Source: Pilasporangium apinafurcum
Taxonomy: Eukaryota > Oomycota > Peronosporomycetes > Pythiales > Pythiaceae
Assembly: GCA_001600495.1 (NCBI GenBank)
Contig: BCKE01000026.1
Span: forward strand, 225,726 to 289,725
Direction: 5' to 3'
Length of the DNA: 64,000 bases
Of the stretch, positions 42,832 to 52,817 are shown in pieces. The position numbers and the translations under genes are program-made. Below the pieces are notes generated by a model that was not told where the DNA came from, ran no database searches, and was given only the letters and a program-made list of their open reading frames with translations. Each line of letters begins with the position of its first letter. The stretch's first letter is position 1.

Positions 42832-44466
42832 ATGGGCGTCGATGTGGTGGAGGGTGGTCGGTGGTCATGTGACGATGATGGCGACAAGGGCTTGCTCAGG
42901 ATGTTTGCTGACTTTGCCAGAGACGACCAACATGTCGTGATTGAAGGCGATCCTGAAGCACATTTTGTCCAGTCTCTTGACTCGATTGATGTGACTGCTG
43001 GCGGAGGCAGTGAAAGTCGTGGTAATGACTCGTCAGCCCCTTCAACTTCATTACTGATGATAGAGGATTCGTTGACGCTCTCTTCACCGCTCGAACCATT
43101 GGGTGAAGACGATGTGGCACATGCCTCGGCATGGTGGGACGCCCATGTGAACAAGAAGCGAGTCGCAGCTGGAGAAGAACTATTTCAGACAGACAAGGAA
43201 ATCTCAATTATGCTGGAGCCAGTGAGCAGTGGAGGTGAGAGCAGTAGCGCTAGCACGTGTGGAAGCAGTCCAATGGCCTACACTGATGGAACAGCATCAC
43301 CGGCTGAGATAGCTAAGACGATCAAGGCTGCTTACAAAGGACAAAAATGGGAGGATGAACAACGTTTGACGCCTCTGGAGATCCGACGTAAGCGAAATCG
43401 TGAATCCATGCAGCGAGCGAGACGCAAGCAGCGTGATGAGCTGGAGAAAATGCGAGATACCTTACAAATTCTGGAACAACATTACCAAAAACTGAGCGAA
43501 GAAGCACTGGAAAGACGCAGCATGGCCCCAACCGCAGACAGTGCCATTACACAGCACCTCGAAGAAAACTATTACAATTTGGCCGATCTATCGCACGCGT
43601 TGCAGGAAGAGAAATTTCTATTGGAACAGCAACTGACTGAGAAACAGAAAACATATCGCCGCATGCAGCAGGTAATGGTTGATCGCGAGCAGGAACTGGG
43701 GCTTCCCACGCCACTGTCGATACCTGACTGGTCCCTGTTTTCTGACTTTGACTTTGTTCCAATCACGGAAGATCAGGCTAGTGAACGCATACGCCAATGC
43801 TATGAGCGGATCCGGCAGTCGGAAGAGACTGCTGGTCCACTCACGCATCCGAGTGACGAGACTGATACTACAGATGCTGCTAGGTCAACGTTTGGCTGGA
43901 AGGTGACCTGTCAAATCACGGTCGCGCATGAGTTTTTCGTCTGCTTCTCGAAATTCTTTCCTGGAGTGACGCCTGAAGTGGCCATGGAGCGATCCTGGGC
44001 TCGGTATTCCAACCGTCCAAGTAGCGCGAAGTTTACGCCTTCGCGTTCGGTCGCTCGGTATGAGCTGCTGCAAGTGCTGAACGACAGTGCCTACGTCGTC
44101 GGTATGGACTTTAAACATCCGGTGAAAGAAGGCAAATTTATGCGCGGATTCCATTTGTCCTTTAAACTGCATACGGAAAACGGATGTGCTATGGGGCGAG
44201 CGACAGTGAATCCAAATACCCCTGAGCTACGGAAACTGGTGGAAGAGAATTCGCCAATCGAGTTTGTGGATTCCTCCAATTTGATTGAGTTTATTGATGT
44301 GATCGACGAAACTACAGGAACGAGTGGATGCCGGATCAAGTGGTATGCACGTACGGACTATAACACCCAGGAAGACACGTATGTCCGGGTGTTGAATGCA
44401 CTGTCGGGCATGTTGATGTGGGAGAGCGCCATCATTGCGACTCCACTGAAATTGCTGCCTACATGA
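42832..44466 (+). CDS. bZIP-START-like transcription factor
   Basis: 544 aa, ATG at 42832. It starts MGVDVVEGGRWSCDDDGDKG. The basic region IRRKRNRESMQRARRKQR is at 184-201, the zipper is MRDTLQILEQHYQKLSEE, and the second coiled coil (ADLSHALQEEKFLLEQQL) is at about 246-290. The START-like part runs from about 350, with FGWKVTCQITVAHEFFVCFS, SKFFPG, HPVKEGKFMRGFHLSFKL, VDSSNLIEFID and YNTQEDTYVRVLNALSG. It came from a tandem duplication with the 40683 gene. The CysTSGC-type turn (TGTSGC) replaces the more usual TGAEGC. Confidence 0.92.
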   Translation: MGVDVVEGGRWSCDDDGDKGLLRMFADFARDDQHVVIEGDPEAHFVQSLDSIDVTAGGGSESRGNDSSAPSTSLLMIEDSLTLSSPLEPLGEDDVAHASAWWDAHVNKKRVAAGEELFQTDKEISIMLEPVSSGGESSSASTCGSSPMAYTDGTASPAEIAKTIKAAYKGQKWEDEQRLTPLEIRRKRNRESMQRARRKQRDELEKMRDTLQILEQHYQKLSEEALERRSMAPTADSAITQHLEENYYNLADLSHALQEEKFLLEQQLTEKQKTYRRMQQVMVDREQELGLPTPLSIPDWSLFSDFDFVPITEDQASERIRQCYERIRQSEETAGPLTHPSDETDTTDAARSTFGWKVTCQITVAHEFFVCFSKFFPGVTPEVAMERSWARYSNRPSSAKFTPSRSVARYELLQVLNDSAYVVGMDFKHPVKEGKFMRGFHLSFKLHTENGCAMGRATVNPNTPELRKLVEENSPIEFVDSSNLIEFIDVIDETTGTSGCRIKWYARTDYNTQEDTYVRVLNALSGMLMWESAIIATPLKLLPT

Positions 44467-44885
44467 TGGTGATAATGAAAAGTGGTTGTTGGGTTATGTG
44501 TTTAGGATGCATGTCGTATCGTATAAACGTGTTATTCTCCCTCAGCTGATAATCATGAATAGCATACAAGTGTTGCAAACGAAGAGAGGAAGTTGAGAGT
44601 CTGAGTAAGCCAGGCATTTGGATCGTCAGCATTCAGCTCATCTTCAGGTCTCAAATCATTTCTACCAATCTTTTGATTACGAACACAAAATTTAACCAAT
44701 CATAATTCATTATCAGAACTATTTTAACCAATAAACGGTGCAAACACTAGGCAAAAGCACGTGAGAAACGTGAGCAATGGCTGAAGAGGTCAACTTGAGG
44801 GGGAGACAGTTGTGGAACACCCACCGTCTGATTACCCCCTTCGTTGCTACTTCTGCCCGTCACTCCTCTCGTTCTCTCTGGAAAA
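44467..44885. promoter_or_regulatory. spacer upstream of the 44886 gene
   Basis: 419 bp with no gene recognised. It holds the promoter of the 44886 gene. Confidence 0.35.
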
Positions 44886-46553
44886 ATGTGGATGGATCCA
44901 TCGAAGCTGCTGGCGAACGCAGAAATCTCGCACATACCGATAGAGGAACGCTCGAATGCCAATACCAGTGCGAATTGTCAACAATTGGCATCAACAACTG
45001 CACCACTACAGAGAATGTACCCACCATGTCACAGCCGCACTGATCAATGGACGCCCGATACATTTGATTCACCTGTGTCTCCAGTATCGATGAATGCCAT
45101 TGCACATCATTACCCAGTCCTGAGTCCTCGCGAAGTGGTGGCGATGGAATCGACCTTGAATGGTTTAGTGGATGACCATTGTGATAATGGCATTGCGTTG
45201 CAACCTAAGGCATTTACTGTTCAAACTCCGGACAGTTTATCCCATAGGAACAGCAATTTGAAGAACAGTGAAACAAATATTGTTAGCAAAGCACCTCAGC
45301 TGGAGAAAGCTTCAACGTCTGACAATGGCAAACAAATAGCACCATCATTACCGTCGTCAACAACTGTGACTGTACAAGCAGCACCTAAGATAGAGCGGAA
45401 GCTGACAGCATTGGAACTCCAGAGAATCAGAAATCGAGAATCGCTGCAACGCGCGAGGAAGCGACAGCGTGATGAGTTAGCGCAGATGAAGGTAACCTGT
45501 GTGCAGCTCACGCAGCAGTACGAACAACTTCTCCATGCGTCTAAGACTGGTCGCGTGATGACCGACAATACACGCCTGCAATACCAGAAGCAACTGGTAG
45601 CAGAATATAATGCCGTCACTAAGCTGACCCATACGCTACAAGAAGAGAAGTTCTTCCTGGAGCAGGTCTTGGCAGACAGGGAGAAGACAATAGCAAGATT
45701 GAATAAGCTGATGCTTGATCGGGATAAGCTTGGCATTCAACCATATCAAGTTCCAGATTCGCTCTTCTCTGACTTTATATTCACACCGATCACTGAGCAA
45801 GTGGCCAATATGCATATACAGCAATGCTACCGCCTCATGCGACTGCTGGAAGAGACGTCACAGCCTCTGTCCACGTCGACCTATCGCACTTTTACTCGCA
45901 ACGACCATGGAGGTTCCGAACGAGATACAAACTACACAGCAAGTAAAGAGGCACCACTGCCGGCGTCAGCCACATTTGGGTGGAGCGTGGCATGCCAGAT
46001 GACGGTTGCACACAACTTTTTTGTGTGTTTCTCCAAGTTCTTCCCATTGGTCGTCGCCCGCGATGCCATGGAGAAAACATGGGTGTATACCAAGCCAACC
46101 AGTCCAGCTAAGAAACTTCCACTGGCGTCCAGTCGGACGTCTCGTAACGAAGTGGTTCAACTGATCAACGAACGAATGTTCGTCGCAGGCATGGATCAGC
46201 GGCATCCAGTCAAGAAAAATACGTTCATGCGTGCGATGCATTTGAATTTCTGCTTAGAGACTCGCAGCGTAATTGCGGTCGGTCAAACGAGCGTCAACCC
46301 AAAGTCACATGAGGTACGTACACTTGTAGAAGAGCATTTTGCGATAGAGTATGTGGACTGGGCGTCCTGGATCGAGTTTATCCCTCGCGTGGATCCGGCA
46401 ACAGGCGTAGAAGGATGTCTAGTCAAGTATTGTGCGCATACAGAGTACAACACACAGGAGGACATGTATGTTCGGCTGCTGAACGCATTGCGAGGGACAT
46501 TGCGGTGGGAGAGTGCGATCATGCCCTCAACATTGATGTTACAGCCCTCATAA
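44886..46553 (+). CDS. bZIP-START-like transcription factor
   Basis: 555 aa from ATG 44886 (the longer frame begins with TTG; a second ATG lies two codons on). The N-terminal 170 residues are poorly structured. The basic region LQRIRNRESLQRARKRQR is at about 181-198 and the zipper is MKVTCVQLTQQYEQLLHA, with Cys at a core position. The second coiled coil includes KLTHTLQEEKFFLEQVLADR. The START-like part runs from about 365, with FGWSVACQMTVAHNFFVCFS, SKFFPL, HPVKKNTFMRAMHLNFCL, TGVEGC and YNTQEDMYVRLLNALRGTL. It lacks the LLELL-type opening. A decayed START fragment follows on the same strand. Confidence 0.9.
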   Translation: MWMDPSKLLANAEISHIPIEERSNANTSANCQQLASTTAPLQRMYPPCHSRTDQWTPDTFDSPVSPVSMNAIAHHYPVLSPREVVAMESTLNGLVDDHCDNGIALQPKAFTVQTPDSLSHRNSNLKNSETNIVSKAPQLEKASTSDNGKQIAPSLPSSTTVTVQAAPKIERKLTALELQRIRNRESLQRARKRQRDELAQMKVTCVQLTQQYEQLLHASKTGRVMTDNTRLQYQKQLVAEYNAVTKLTHTLQEEKFFLEQVLADREKTIARLNKLMLDRDKLGIQPYQVPDSLFSDFIFTPITEQVANMHIQQCYRLMRLLEETSQPLSTSTYRTFTRNDHGGSERDTNYTASKEAPLPASATFGWSVACQMTVAHNFFVCFSKFFPLVVARDAMEKTWVYTKPTSPAKKLPLASSRTSRNEVVQLINERMFVAGMDQRHPVKKNTFMRAMHLNFCLETRSVIAVGQTSVNPKSHEVRTLVEEHFAIEYVDWASWIEFIPRVDPATGVEGCLVKYCAHTEYNTQEDMYVRLLNALRGTLRWESAIMPSTLMLQPS

Positions 46554-46620
46554 AAGTTTGTAGCAAAGTCATATAAGAATAACGAATAGCATAGAAATAA
46601 GTTGCAATGTTCAGAAGTGA

Positions 46621-46944
46621 ATGAATGATGAAGAAAAGTTGCGCTTCCGCATACAGATGAAGAGAGGTTCTAGGATTGTGACTATTATGGTCACCTACGT
46701 TTCGTCTGGAGGAACGACTGAGAAAGCATTAAAGCTGCATCATATAGACTGGAGCATATTGGCTGAAAGTATCCCCCACGACGAATCCCACCACTGGGAA
46801 GCATGGATACCAGATTAAATTGTATGCCATAACAGGCAGGGAGTGACCAATACCACACACGTGCGCATGATTGACATCGTGAAGGGGTCATTGATATTTG
46901 AGCACGAAATGATTCCGTCAGCAACGAACAAGCTTCTGGAGTGA
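46621..46944 (+). pseudogene. decayed C-terminal START-like fragment
   Basis: Bases 46636-46815 encode LRFRIQMKRGSRIVTI, then HIDWSILAESIPHDES, aligning with the LNFCLETRSVIAVGQ and VDWASWIEFIPRVD parts of the gene just upstream. After a frameshift, TTHVRMIDIVKGSLIFEHEM and IPSATNKLLE match the family's C-terminal end. The bZIP half is gone. It is the leftover of a tandem copy. Confidence 0.7.
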
Positions 46945-47297
46945 CTCAACCAAAAACATAGATGATCGAAACAGCCAAATGCACTTGCATAAGGGCTCTT
47001 ATATTTTCGATTAAAGTTTTCCTACAAGAGTAGGACTTTTTTGCTTTCATAATGTAATGTTGTAGTTCCAGCACAAGTTTTCACAATCTGTGACATCAAG
47101 CACTTCAAGGAATTTCATAAATTGCTTGTGCCAATTATAAAAATGTTTGAGTTCCAAAGCTGCAAGGATTTTTGGTGATCTCAACCATCACTCGGAATAT
47201 GATTTCTTTGCCATATGATCAACCCCGCTGTATTTGAACCAATCACCGACCAAGAGCTTCATTATATCGTTCACCTCGCTCGGGACATATTGTGCAC
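46945..47297. promoter_or_regulatory. spacer upstream of the 47298 gene
   Basis: 353 bp with no gene. It presumably holds the promoter of the 47298 gene. Confidence 0.35.
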
Positions 47298-48740
47298 ATG
47301 GAAGAGCAACTAGTGGCGCTCTTGGAAGGGTACGATGGCGAATTCTTGATGGATTTGGGTACCGTTGAGTCCGATGCAACATTTGACGTGGACAAAGCAG
47401 AGCAGGTAGATGGAAGCCTTAGCGATTCTATCGCGTTCCAATCTCCACTAATGAACCACATGGATGAAGCAACCACACCAGCCGATTCTGAAGGTGACGA
47501 AGACAGTATCTACGACTCAAAACAGCGATATAGATCGAGTCAGACGACAGGTCAAAGGCAAAAACAAAATCCCTTTGGATACCCGGACGAACAGACAAAA
47601 CGAGCTCAAGTCACTTCAGATGATGAGCGCAAATTGAATCCATTGGAGATAATGCGAAAAAAGAATAGAGAAAATTTACGGCGCGCGCGAAAGCTTGAAC
47701 GGGATAGAATTGAGCGAATGAAAAAAACGTTACAGGACTTAATTGACCAGTATAAACAACTCAGTATCAATGCGAGCCAGCGCAGATTTGGCACTTTGCA
47801 CGACCAAGCAATGTATCAGCAGCTGGAGAAGAGCTACTATGAAATCGCGGATTTGTCACATCGTATGCATGAAGAACGTTTTACGTTGACAAAGATGCTC
47901 GCAGTGAGGCAGAAGTATAACTTGCGAATCCAGCAAACGATTATTGACCACCCAAGTCCAAGTATACTAGCCGACCCCTTTGTTCAATCGGACTATGAAT
48001 ACATACCTATTACGGAAGATGTGGCTATGGCTCGCATCTGGCGGTCTTATGAGCAGATACGATGGCTAGAAAAGACAGCTCAACCACTCTCTGTAGCTGG
48101 TCTGGATGACACACTGGATAAGTCAAGACCGCGTACTTTAGCATCACCTTGTACACGCAGCTCAAAGACTCCGTTACCACGTTCGTCGACATTTGGTTGG
48201 GAGGTTTTGTGTAAGGTCACTGCACCAAACACTTTGTTTACCTGTATTTCCAAGAGTTTCTATGGTGTTCAAGTTCAAGAGGTATTAAATAGTATGTGGT
48301 CGCGCTATACAAAACCAAAGATCAGGAATCATCTACTCCGGCACAATGTGCTTCATGTTTTTAACGAAACCACCGTAATGAGCGGGGTAGATCTGAAGCA
48401 CCCAATAGTGGAAGGCAAGATAATTCGTGTCGTGGACTTATCGTTTCGCTTAGAAACGGAGGTAGGCTTCAGTGTTGGGCTCACCACGATCAAGTGTATG
48501 TCTACGTGCACATCTACCGGCAAGCAATCCCTGCTTGAGCACATGGGCTGGACTTCTTGGTTCGAATTCATCCCTGAGAAGGATGTAGATACTGGATTGG
48601 AAGGATTTCGGCTGAAATTTTATACGCACTCGATCCACAAGATGCCGGAGACAATGTACACGCGTTTACTTAATATTCTCCAAGTAGCATTGAAATGGGA
48701 AAACGAGTGGATCCCGAACTCATGGAAGTTGCTGTCATGA
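47298..48740 (+). CDS. bZIP-START-like transcription factor
   Basis: 480 aa from ATG 47298 (GTG precedes). It opens with MEEQLVALLEGYDGEFLMDL. The basic region IMRKKNRENLRRARKLER is at about 118-135; it reads KKNRENLRR rather than KRNRESMQR, a different DNA-contact set shared only with the 49407 gene. The zipper is MKKTLQDLIDQYKQLS. The second coiled coil follows (SHRMHEERFTLTKML). The START-like part runs from about 296, with FGWEVLCKVTAPNTLFTCIS, KSFYGVQ, HPIVEGKIIRVVDLSFRL and TGLEGFRLKFYTHS; here the turn Cys is Phe. It is the tandem partner of the 49407 gene. Confidence 0.91.
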   Translation: MEEQLVALLEGYDGEFLMDLGTVESDATFDVDKAEQVDGSLSDSIAFQSPLMNHMDEATTPADSEGDEDSIYDSKQRYRSSQTTGQRQKQNPFGYPDEQTKRAQVTSDDERKLNPLEIMRKKNRENLRRARKLERDRIERMKKTLQDLIDQYKQLSINASQRRFGTLHDQAMYQQLEKSYYEIADLSHRMHEERFTLTKMLAVRQKYNLRIQQTIIDHPSPSILADPFVQSDYEYIPITEDVAMARIWRSYEQIRWLEKTAQPLSVAGLDDTLDKSRPRTLASPCTRSSKTPLPRSSTFGWEVLCKVTAPNTLFTCISKSFYGVQVQEVLNSMWSRYTKPKIRNHLLRHNVLHVFNETTVMSGVDLKHPIVEGKIIRVVDLSFRLETEVGFSVGLTTIKCMSTCTSTGKQSLLEHMGWTSWFEFIPEKDVDTGLEGFRLKFYTHSIHKMPETMYTRLLNILQVALKWENEWIPNSWKLLS

Positions 48741-48931
48741 ACCATCAAGAGAGAGCATCTCCTTCACTGTGTTTCGTATAGACGACTACGATTTGAAGTA
48801 TGTTGTCTTTCCGTGTATATAGCGCACATTTGCTCTATTCAAGTTGACTTGTATAAAAGTTGGGAAAAATATTCAAACAAACTAGCAGTAGCAATTTGAG
48901 CGATATAGAGATGCTGTTTAGTCCTGGCGAT
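48741..48931. other. 3' flank of the 47298 gene
   Basis: No feature is seen apart from a probable 3' end. It leads into the hairpin at 48932. Confidence 0.3.
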
Positions 48932-49013
48932 TTATTACAAAGGGCAACGAGAATGTCACCCTGCTGCCAGGACGTAAATCCTACGGTGACATTCTCGGTG
49001 CCCTCTGTAATAA
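48932..49013. repeat. 82-nt long hairpin (29-bp arms)
   Basis: The left arm 48932-48960 (starting TTATTACAAAGGGCAACGAG) and right arm 48985-49013 are complementary over 29 bp with two mismatches, around a 24-nt loop. The arms are flanked by no other repeat. It could be a precursor of small RNAs, a tiny MITE, or an inversion scar; the sequence does not decide. Confidence 0.75.
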
Positions 49014-49406
49014 GCTACCATTCTACACGGATATTCTGTTGCCGACTTCTAGTGACGTAAGAGTACAAATGAATGTTTGCACTGATTTATTCCAGTACAC
49101 ACTCACCGCAAAGACCAGGTTAACTCTGCCCAACAACAATAGCATTCACGTAGCGAGATCAAAGACAAAAAGAAACAGTAGGTAGACATCAACGACATCA
49201 TACTGATATCATATCTAAGAACGTCCAGACTGGAAAAAAATGGAAATGCGATTAAAGAAGAACAGACAAGGGATGTGATACAAAGCTTCCCATTAAGGTC
49301 AATGCACAATCATTCCGGATCCTATCTACAACGCAAAGAATGTTTGTTATCGTTATCAAAAAAATTCGCGAACCCAGAAAATTGCCTGCATTTTTCATAG
49401 TCAAGA
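49014..49406. promoter_or_regulatory. upstream region of the 49407 gene
   Basis: 393 bp without a gene. TGCATTTTTCATAGTC just before the ATG is a weak initiator candidate. Confidence 0.35.
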
Positions 49407-50867
49407 ATGGATGAACAACTGCTGACGCTTTTGGAAGAGTACGATGGCGAGTTCTTGACCGAATTTGACGCAGTTGAGCCCAACATCGATGCTGATCGAG
49501 AGCAGCACAGCTGGCCGATAAAAAATCACAACGATCACTCTATCACGTCCTACTTGTCAGTAGCAAATTCGGATAGGATGCTGACACATACCGAATCTGA
49601 ATATGTTCAAACAAACAGCGGTAGCTCAAAAGTGCAACATCGACGAGTAAATCGTGATACAGATCAACGACGATCGAGTAGCTCCAGTACCAGCACTAAT
49701 TTCACCGAAACAGAATGGAAATTACCTGCCGCACAAGCCCGTTCTAACGACGAACCTACACTGAATCCGCTAGAGGTGATGCGAAAGAAGAATCGAGAAA
49801 ATCTCCGACGTGCGCGAAAACTTGAGCGTGATAAGATCGAACAGATGAAGAAAACATTGCAAATGCTTCTTAATCAGTATGAACAACTCAGAATTCATAC
49901 CAGCCATCGGAAAAATGGTTACATGACTAGCGAAACATCGCGTCAAATGCTCGAAATGGAGTACTGTCAAGTCGCAGATCTTTCACATCGTTTGCGCGAA
50001 AAGCGCTTTACTCTATCGCAAATGCTTGCCATCAAACAGAAATGGTCTTTGCGAATTCAGCAGGTAGTAGCTGACTGGTCTTATCCAACGATACCAGTTG
50101 ATCACTTTCTACAATTCGAATTTGAGTACGCTCCAATAACGGAAGAAGTCGCAAGGCAACGAATCTGGCGGAGTATTGAGTACATGCGATGGCTAGAGCA
50201 GACAGCCCAGCCGCTTTCTACTGCTGAATTAGGTGGTGCACCAGGGAAATCAGGCACTCACTCCGCATCAGTACCTACTTCACGCATTTCAGAGGGTCCA
50301 TTATCGTGTTCTTCTACGTTTGGATGGGAAGTGCTGTGTAAGGTTACTGCACCAAATGCGCTGTTCAGTTGTATTTCCAAGAGCTTTCATGGTGTTCAAG
50401 TACAGGACGTGCTTGATAAAATGTGGTTAAACTACACAAAGCCAAAGATCAGAAACTACCTCCTCCGACACGAAATACTCCATGTGTTCAATGATACTAC
50501 AATCGTGAGTGGAGTATTATTAAAGCATCCAATCGTAGAAGGCAAGTTCATTCGCTCTGTCGATTTGTGCTTTCGCTTAGCAACGGAGACAGGCTTCGGC
50601 CTGGGATTAACGTCAATGAAGTGTATATCACCTTATCCGTCTAGCAATGAGCAGTCCCAGAATGAGCCTATAAATTGGACCTCATGGTTTGAATTTATTC
50701 CCGAGAAAGCCATTGATACAGGATTAGAAGGGTTTCGACTCAAGTTCTACGCTCACTCCATTCATAAGACACCCGAAACCATGTATACTCGACTACTGAA
50801 TATCCTTCAAGCGGGGTTAAAATGGGAGAACGAATTGATTTCATCTTCATGGAAACTGCTACCGTGA
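49407..50867 (+). CDS. bZIP-START-like transcription factor
   Basis: 486 aa, ATG at 49407. It starts MDEQLLTLLEEYDGEFLTEF. The basic region VMRKKNRENLRRARKLER is at about 124-141, identical in its contact residues to the 47298 gene. The zipper is MKKTLQMLLNQYEQL and the second coiled coil is ADLSHRLREKRFTLSQML. The START-like part runs from about 302, with FGWEVLCKVTAPNALFSCIS, KSFHGVQ, HPIVEGKFIRSVDLCFRL and TGLEGFRLKFYAHSIHK. The LxxLL-like acidic start is conserved with the 47298 gene. A Ser-rich linker at about 88-97 separates start and basic region. Confidence 0.91.
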   Translation: MDEQLLTLLEEYDGEFLTEFDAVEPNIDADREQHSWPIKNHNDHSITSYLSVANSDRMLTHTESEYVQTNSGSSKVQHRRVNRDTDQRRSSSSSTSTNFTETEWKLPAAQARSNDEPTLNPLEVMRKKNRENLRRARKLERDKIEQMKKTLQMLLNQYEQLRIHTSHRKNGYMTSETSRQMLEMEYCQVADLSHRLREKRFTLSQMLAIKQKWSLRIQQVVADWSYPTIPVDHFLQFEFEYAPITEEVARQRIWRSIEYMRWLEQTAQPLSTAELGGAPGKSGTHSASVPTSRISEGPLSCSSTFGWEVLCKVTAPNALFSCISKSFHGVQVQDVLDKMWLNYTKPKIRNYLLRHEILHVFNDTTIVSGVLLKHPIVEGKFIRSVDLCFRLATETGFGLGLTSMKCISPYPSSNEQSQNEPINWTSWFEFIPEKAIDTGLEGFRLKFYAHSIHKTPETMYTRLLNILQAGLKWENELISSSWKLLP

Positions 50868-51105
50868 ATCGAATCGAATGGATAAGAAACATTACTCTTG
50901 TGCCCCTGTTCATCAGGTGATATTCGCTAACTGCTGTAACTGGTTTGTGAATAGCATCGGTTGTAATTGTCCAAAGTAGGAGCTATGTTCGAATAGAAAG
51001 AGATATGGGCGTGCGTTTGCAGCGCTACTACGCAACTGTCGTTTTTGGCATTCGTTTTCTTTTCTTTTTCTTTAATGTTGCCGATATTCTTCAAGTAACT
51101 AGATA

Positions 51106-52578
51106 TCACACCAACACTTTTACATACGAGGAGAGGATGCCAGCTTCCCACGCGGTTAGTCCCTTCAATATGTTCACGAGTCGTAGATACGAGTTTTTTT
51201 GAGTATCGTATGGGATGCACAAGAAAAACCTGACTAAACATCCCTCGTTTCCAGTTGTTTCATCCACCTGAGTACAAAAGTCAATCCAGCCTGTTGATTC
51301 GACATAATCAAAGCTACTACGCTCTTGCGCACATGCCCGAACGGACCACAACGTAGGGCTCAACGATATCAGGCCAAGAGCGAAGCCGTTTTCAATTTCA
51401 ATGAAGCTAGCCAACTTGATTGAACGGATGACTTTTTCTGATTTTGCTGAGTCCCTAAGTTCCCTCCTTACAACAAACGTATTGGCATTCAGAACATGAA
51501 GAATCTCATTCCGAATAACCGGCCGCCATATGAACGTATTTTCTGGATTCAAACACGATTCCCATGTTGTTTGCATAGCCGATCGTGCAGTGATATCAGG
51601 CAGAAATTTGGAGAAAGAAACGTAAAACTCCTTGCCATCAGTGATCTGATGAGATATTTCCCAGCCAAAAGTTGTTCCGAGGGGCATTTCACCTGATGAA
51701 CCAGGATTCCCAACGATGAAAGGAGGCAAGGGCTTGGCAGTTTTATCCAGCTCGTGAATGCTTTGATACGATCGATGTATAAGCGTACACGCTATGTCTT
51801 CTGTGACTCGAGTAAATCCGAAGTCAAAACAATTACTAATTGTAGCCGTGGGAGAAGAATGCTGATACGATCGACATTGCACTCCAAAGTCTTCCAAATT
51901 TTGCCTCACACTCAGGTTAAAAATCTGCTTCTGGCTCAATATGTTCTTCAATTGGTAATTCTCCTCTCGTAACTGATTCAATACATGCGATAGAGTCACA
52001 TATTGAGCTTCCATTTTCCTTCTGAATTCTGTCTCTTTACGATTCCAAGCAAATGTGTTCATTGTTTGCTGGAATTCGTTTTGGAGTTTGTGGTAATGAA
52101 CGATAAGCCGCCGTAATCCTTCTCTCATTTGCTGAATTTCCTCGCGCTTCCGACGACGAACACGTCGCATCACTTCTCGATTCAGGCTACGTTGCAGCGA
52201 CAACGTCATATTGGGTTTAGTCGTCGTGGTCTGGTTTGATAAAGGATTCTCGGTGTTACTACTGGATGCATCCATACTGGTATGGATGAAAGCTACTGGG
52301 TTATCCATAACACATGTCCGTAAAGAGTTTGTCGAGTGGATAGTATGAGAATCGTAGTTGTCCACTGTTATTTCTCCGGATTCAGCCATCCGAAATCCAC
52401 CCATCGGATCATTGACACCTATGGTCAACTGTGTTTGGACATTCTCCAGTGGTGAAACACTAAATAACGCGCACGATGAATCCTCACCGATGCTTGCGAA
52501 GGAATTTCTGTCATTTCCTTTCCAATCGTCCAGTACCAGGTCCTCGTAATCCACTAGCAACTCCAGGAATCCGTCCAT
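51106..52578 (-). CDS. bZIP-START-like transcription factor
   Basis: 490 aa from ATG 52578. It opens with MDGFLELLVDYEDLVLDDW. The basic region LQRSLNREVMRRVRRRKR is at about 128-145; Leu-Asn replaces Arg-Asn and Val replaces Ser, a variant basic region. The zipper is MREGLRRLIVHYHKLQNE. The second coiled coil (SHVLNQLREENYQLKNILSQ) follows. The START-like part runs from about 305, with FGWEISHQITDGKEFYVSFS, SKFLPD and TGNEGC. HPVK is replaced by RDSAK in the segment after the NANTFV stretch. The closest relatives are the 55710 gene and the pseudogene at 52818. Confidence 0.9.
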   Translation of the reverse strand: MDGFLELLVDYEDLVLDDWKGNDRNSFASIGEDSSCALFSVSPLENVQTQLTIGVNDPMGGFRMAESGEITVDNYDSHTIHSTNSLRTCVMDNPVAFIHTSMDASSSNTENPLSNQTTTTKPNMTLSLQRSLNREVMRRVRRRKREEIQQMREGLRRLIVHYHKLQNEFQQTMNTFAWNRKETEFRRKMEAQYVTLSHVLNQLREENYQLKNILSQKQIFNLSVRQNLEDFGVQCRSYQHSSPTATISNCFDFGFTRVTEDIACTLIHRSYQSIHELDKTAKPLPPFIVGNPGSSGEMPLGTTFGWEISHQITDGKEFYVSFSKFLPDITARSAMQTTWESCLNPENTFIWRPVIRNEILHVLNANTFVVRRELRDSAKSEKVIRSIKLASFIEIENGFALGLISLSPTLWSVRACAQERSSFDYVESTGWIDFCTQVDETTGNEGCLVRFFLCIPYDTQKNSYLRLVNILKGLTAWEAGILSSYVKVLV

Positions 52579-52817
52579 TGTAGCTCTTGGTTCTTTGCAT
52601 TTCGGAAATGCTGGTCACTCGCTCTCGTTAGTCGCAAATTTTATCATGAATCAAGTCATGACGGAATGTTGGTGTTTATACCACTTTATCCTCCCGCTTA
52701 AGTAATGCCAACGGAATGGTCATCTTTAAAGACAGAATGCTTAACATTATGCACCTCTCCCGCTATTTCCTTTAACAATGCAATTTCGCACAGAGTACAC
52801 ATTCATACAAGTTCGAT
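52579..52817. promoter_or_regulatory. upstream region of the 51106 gene
   Basis: 239 bp with no gene recognised. Confidence 0.3.
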
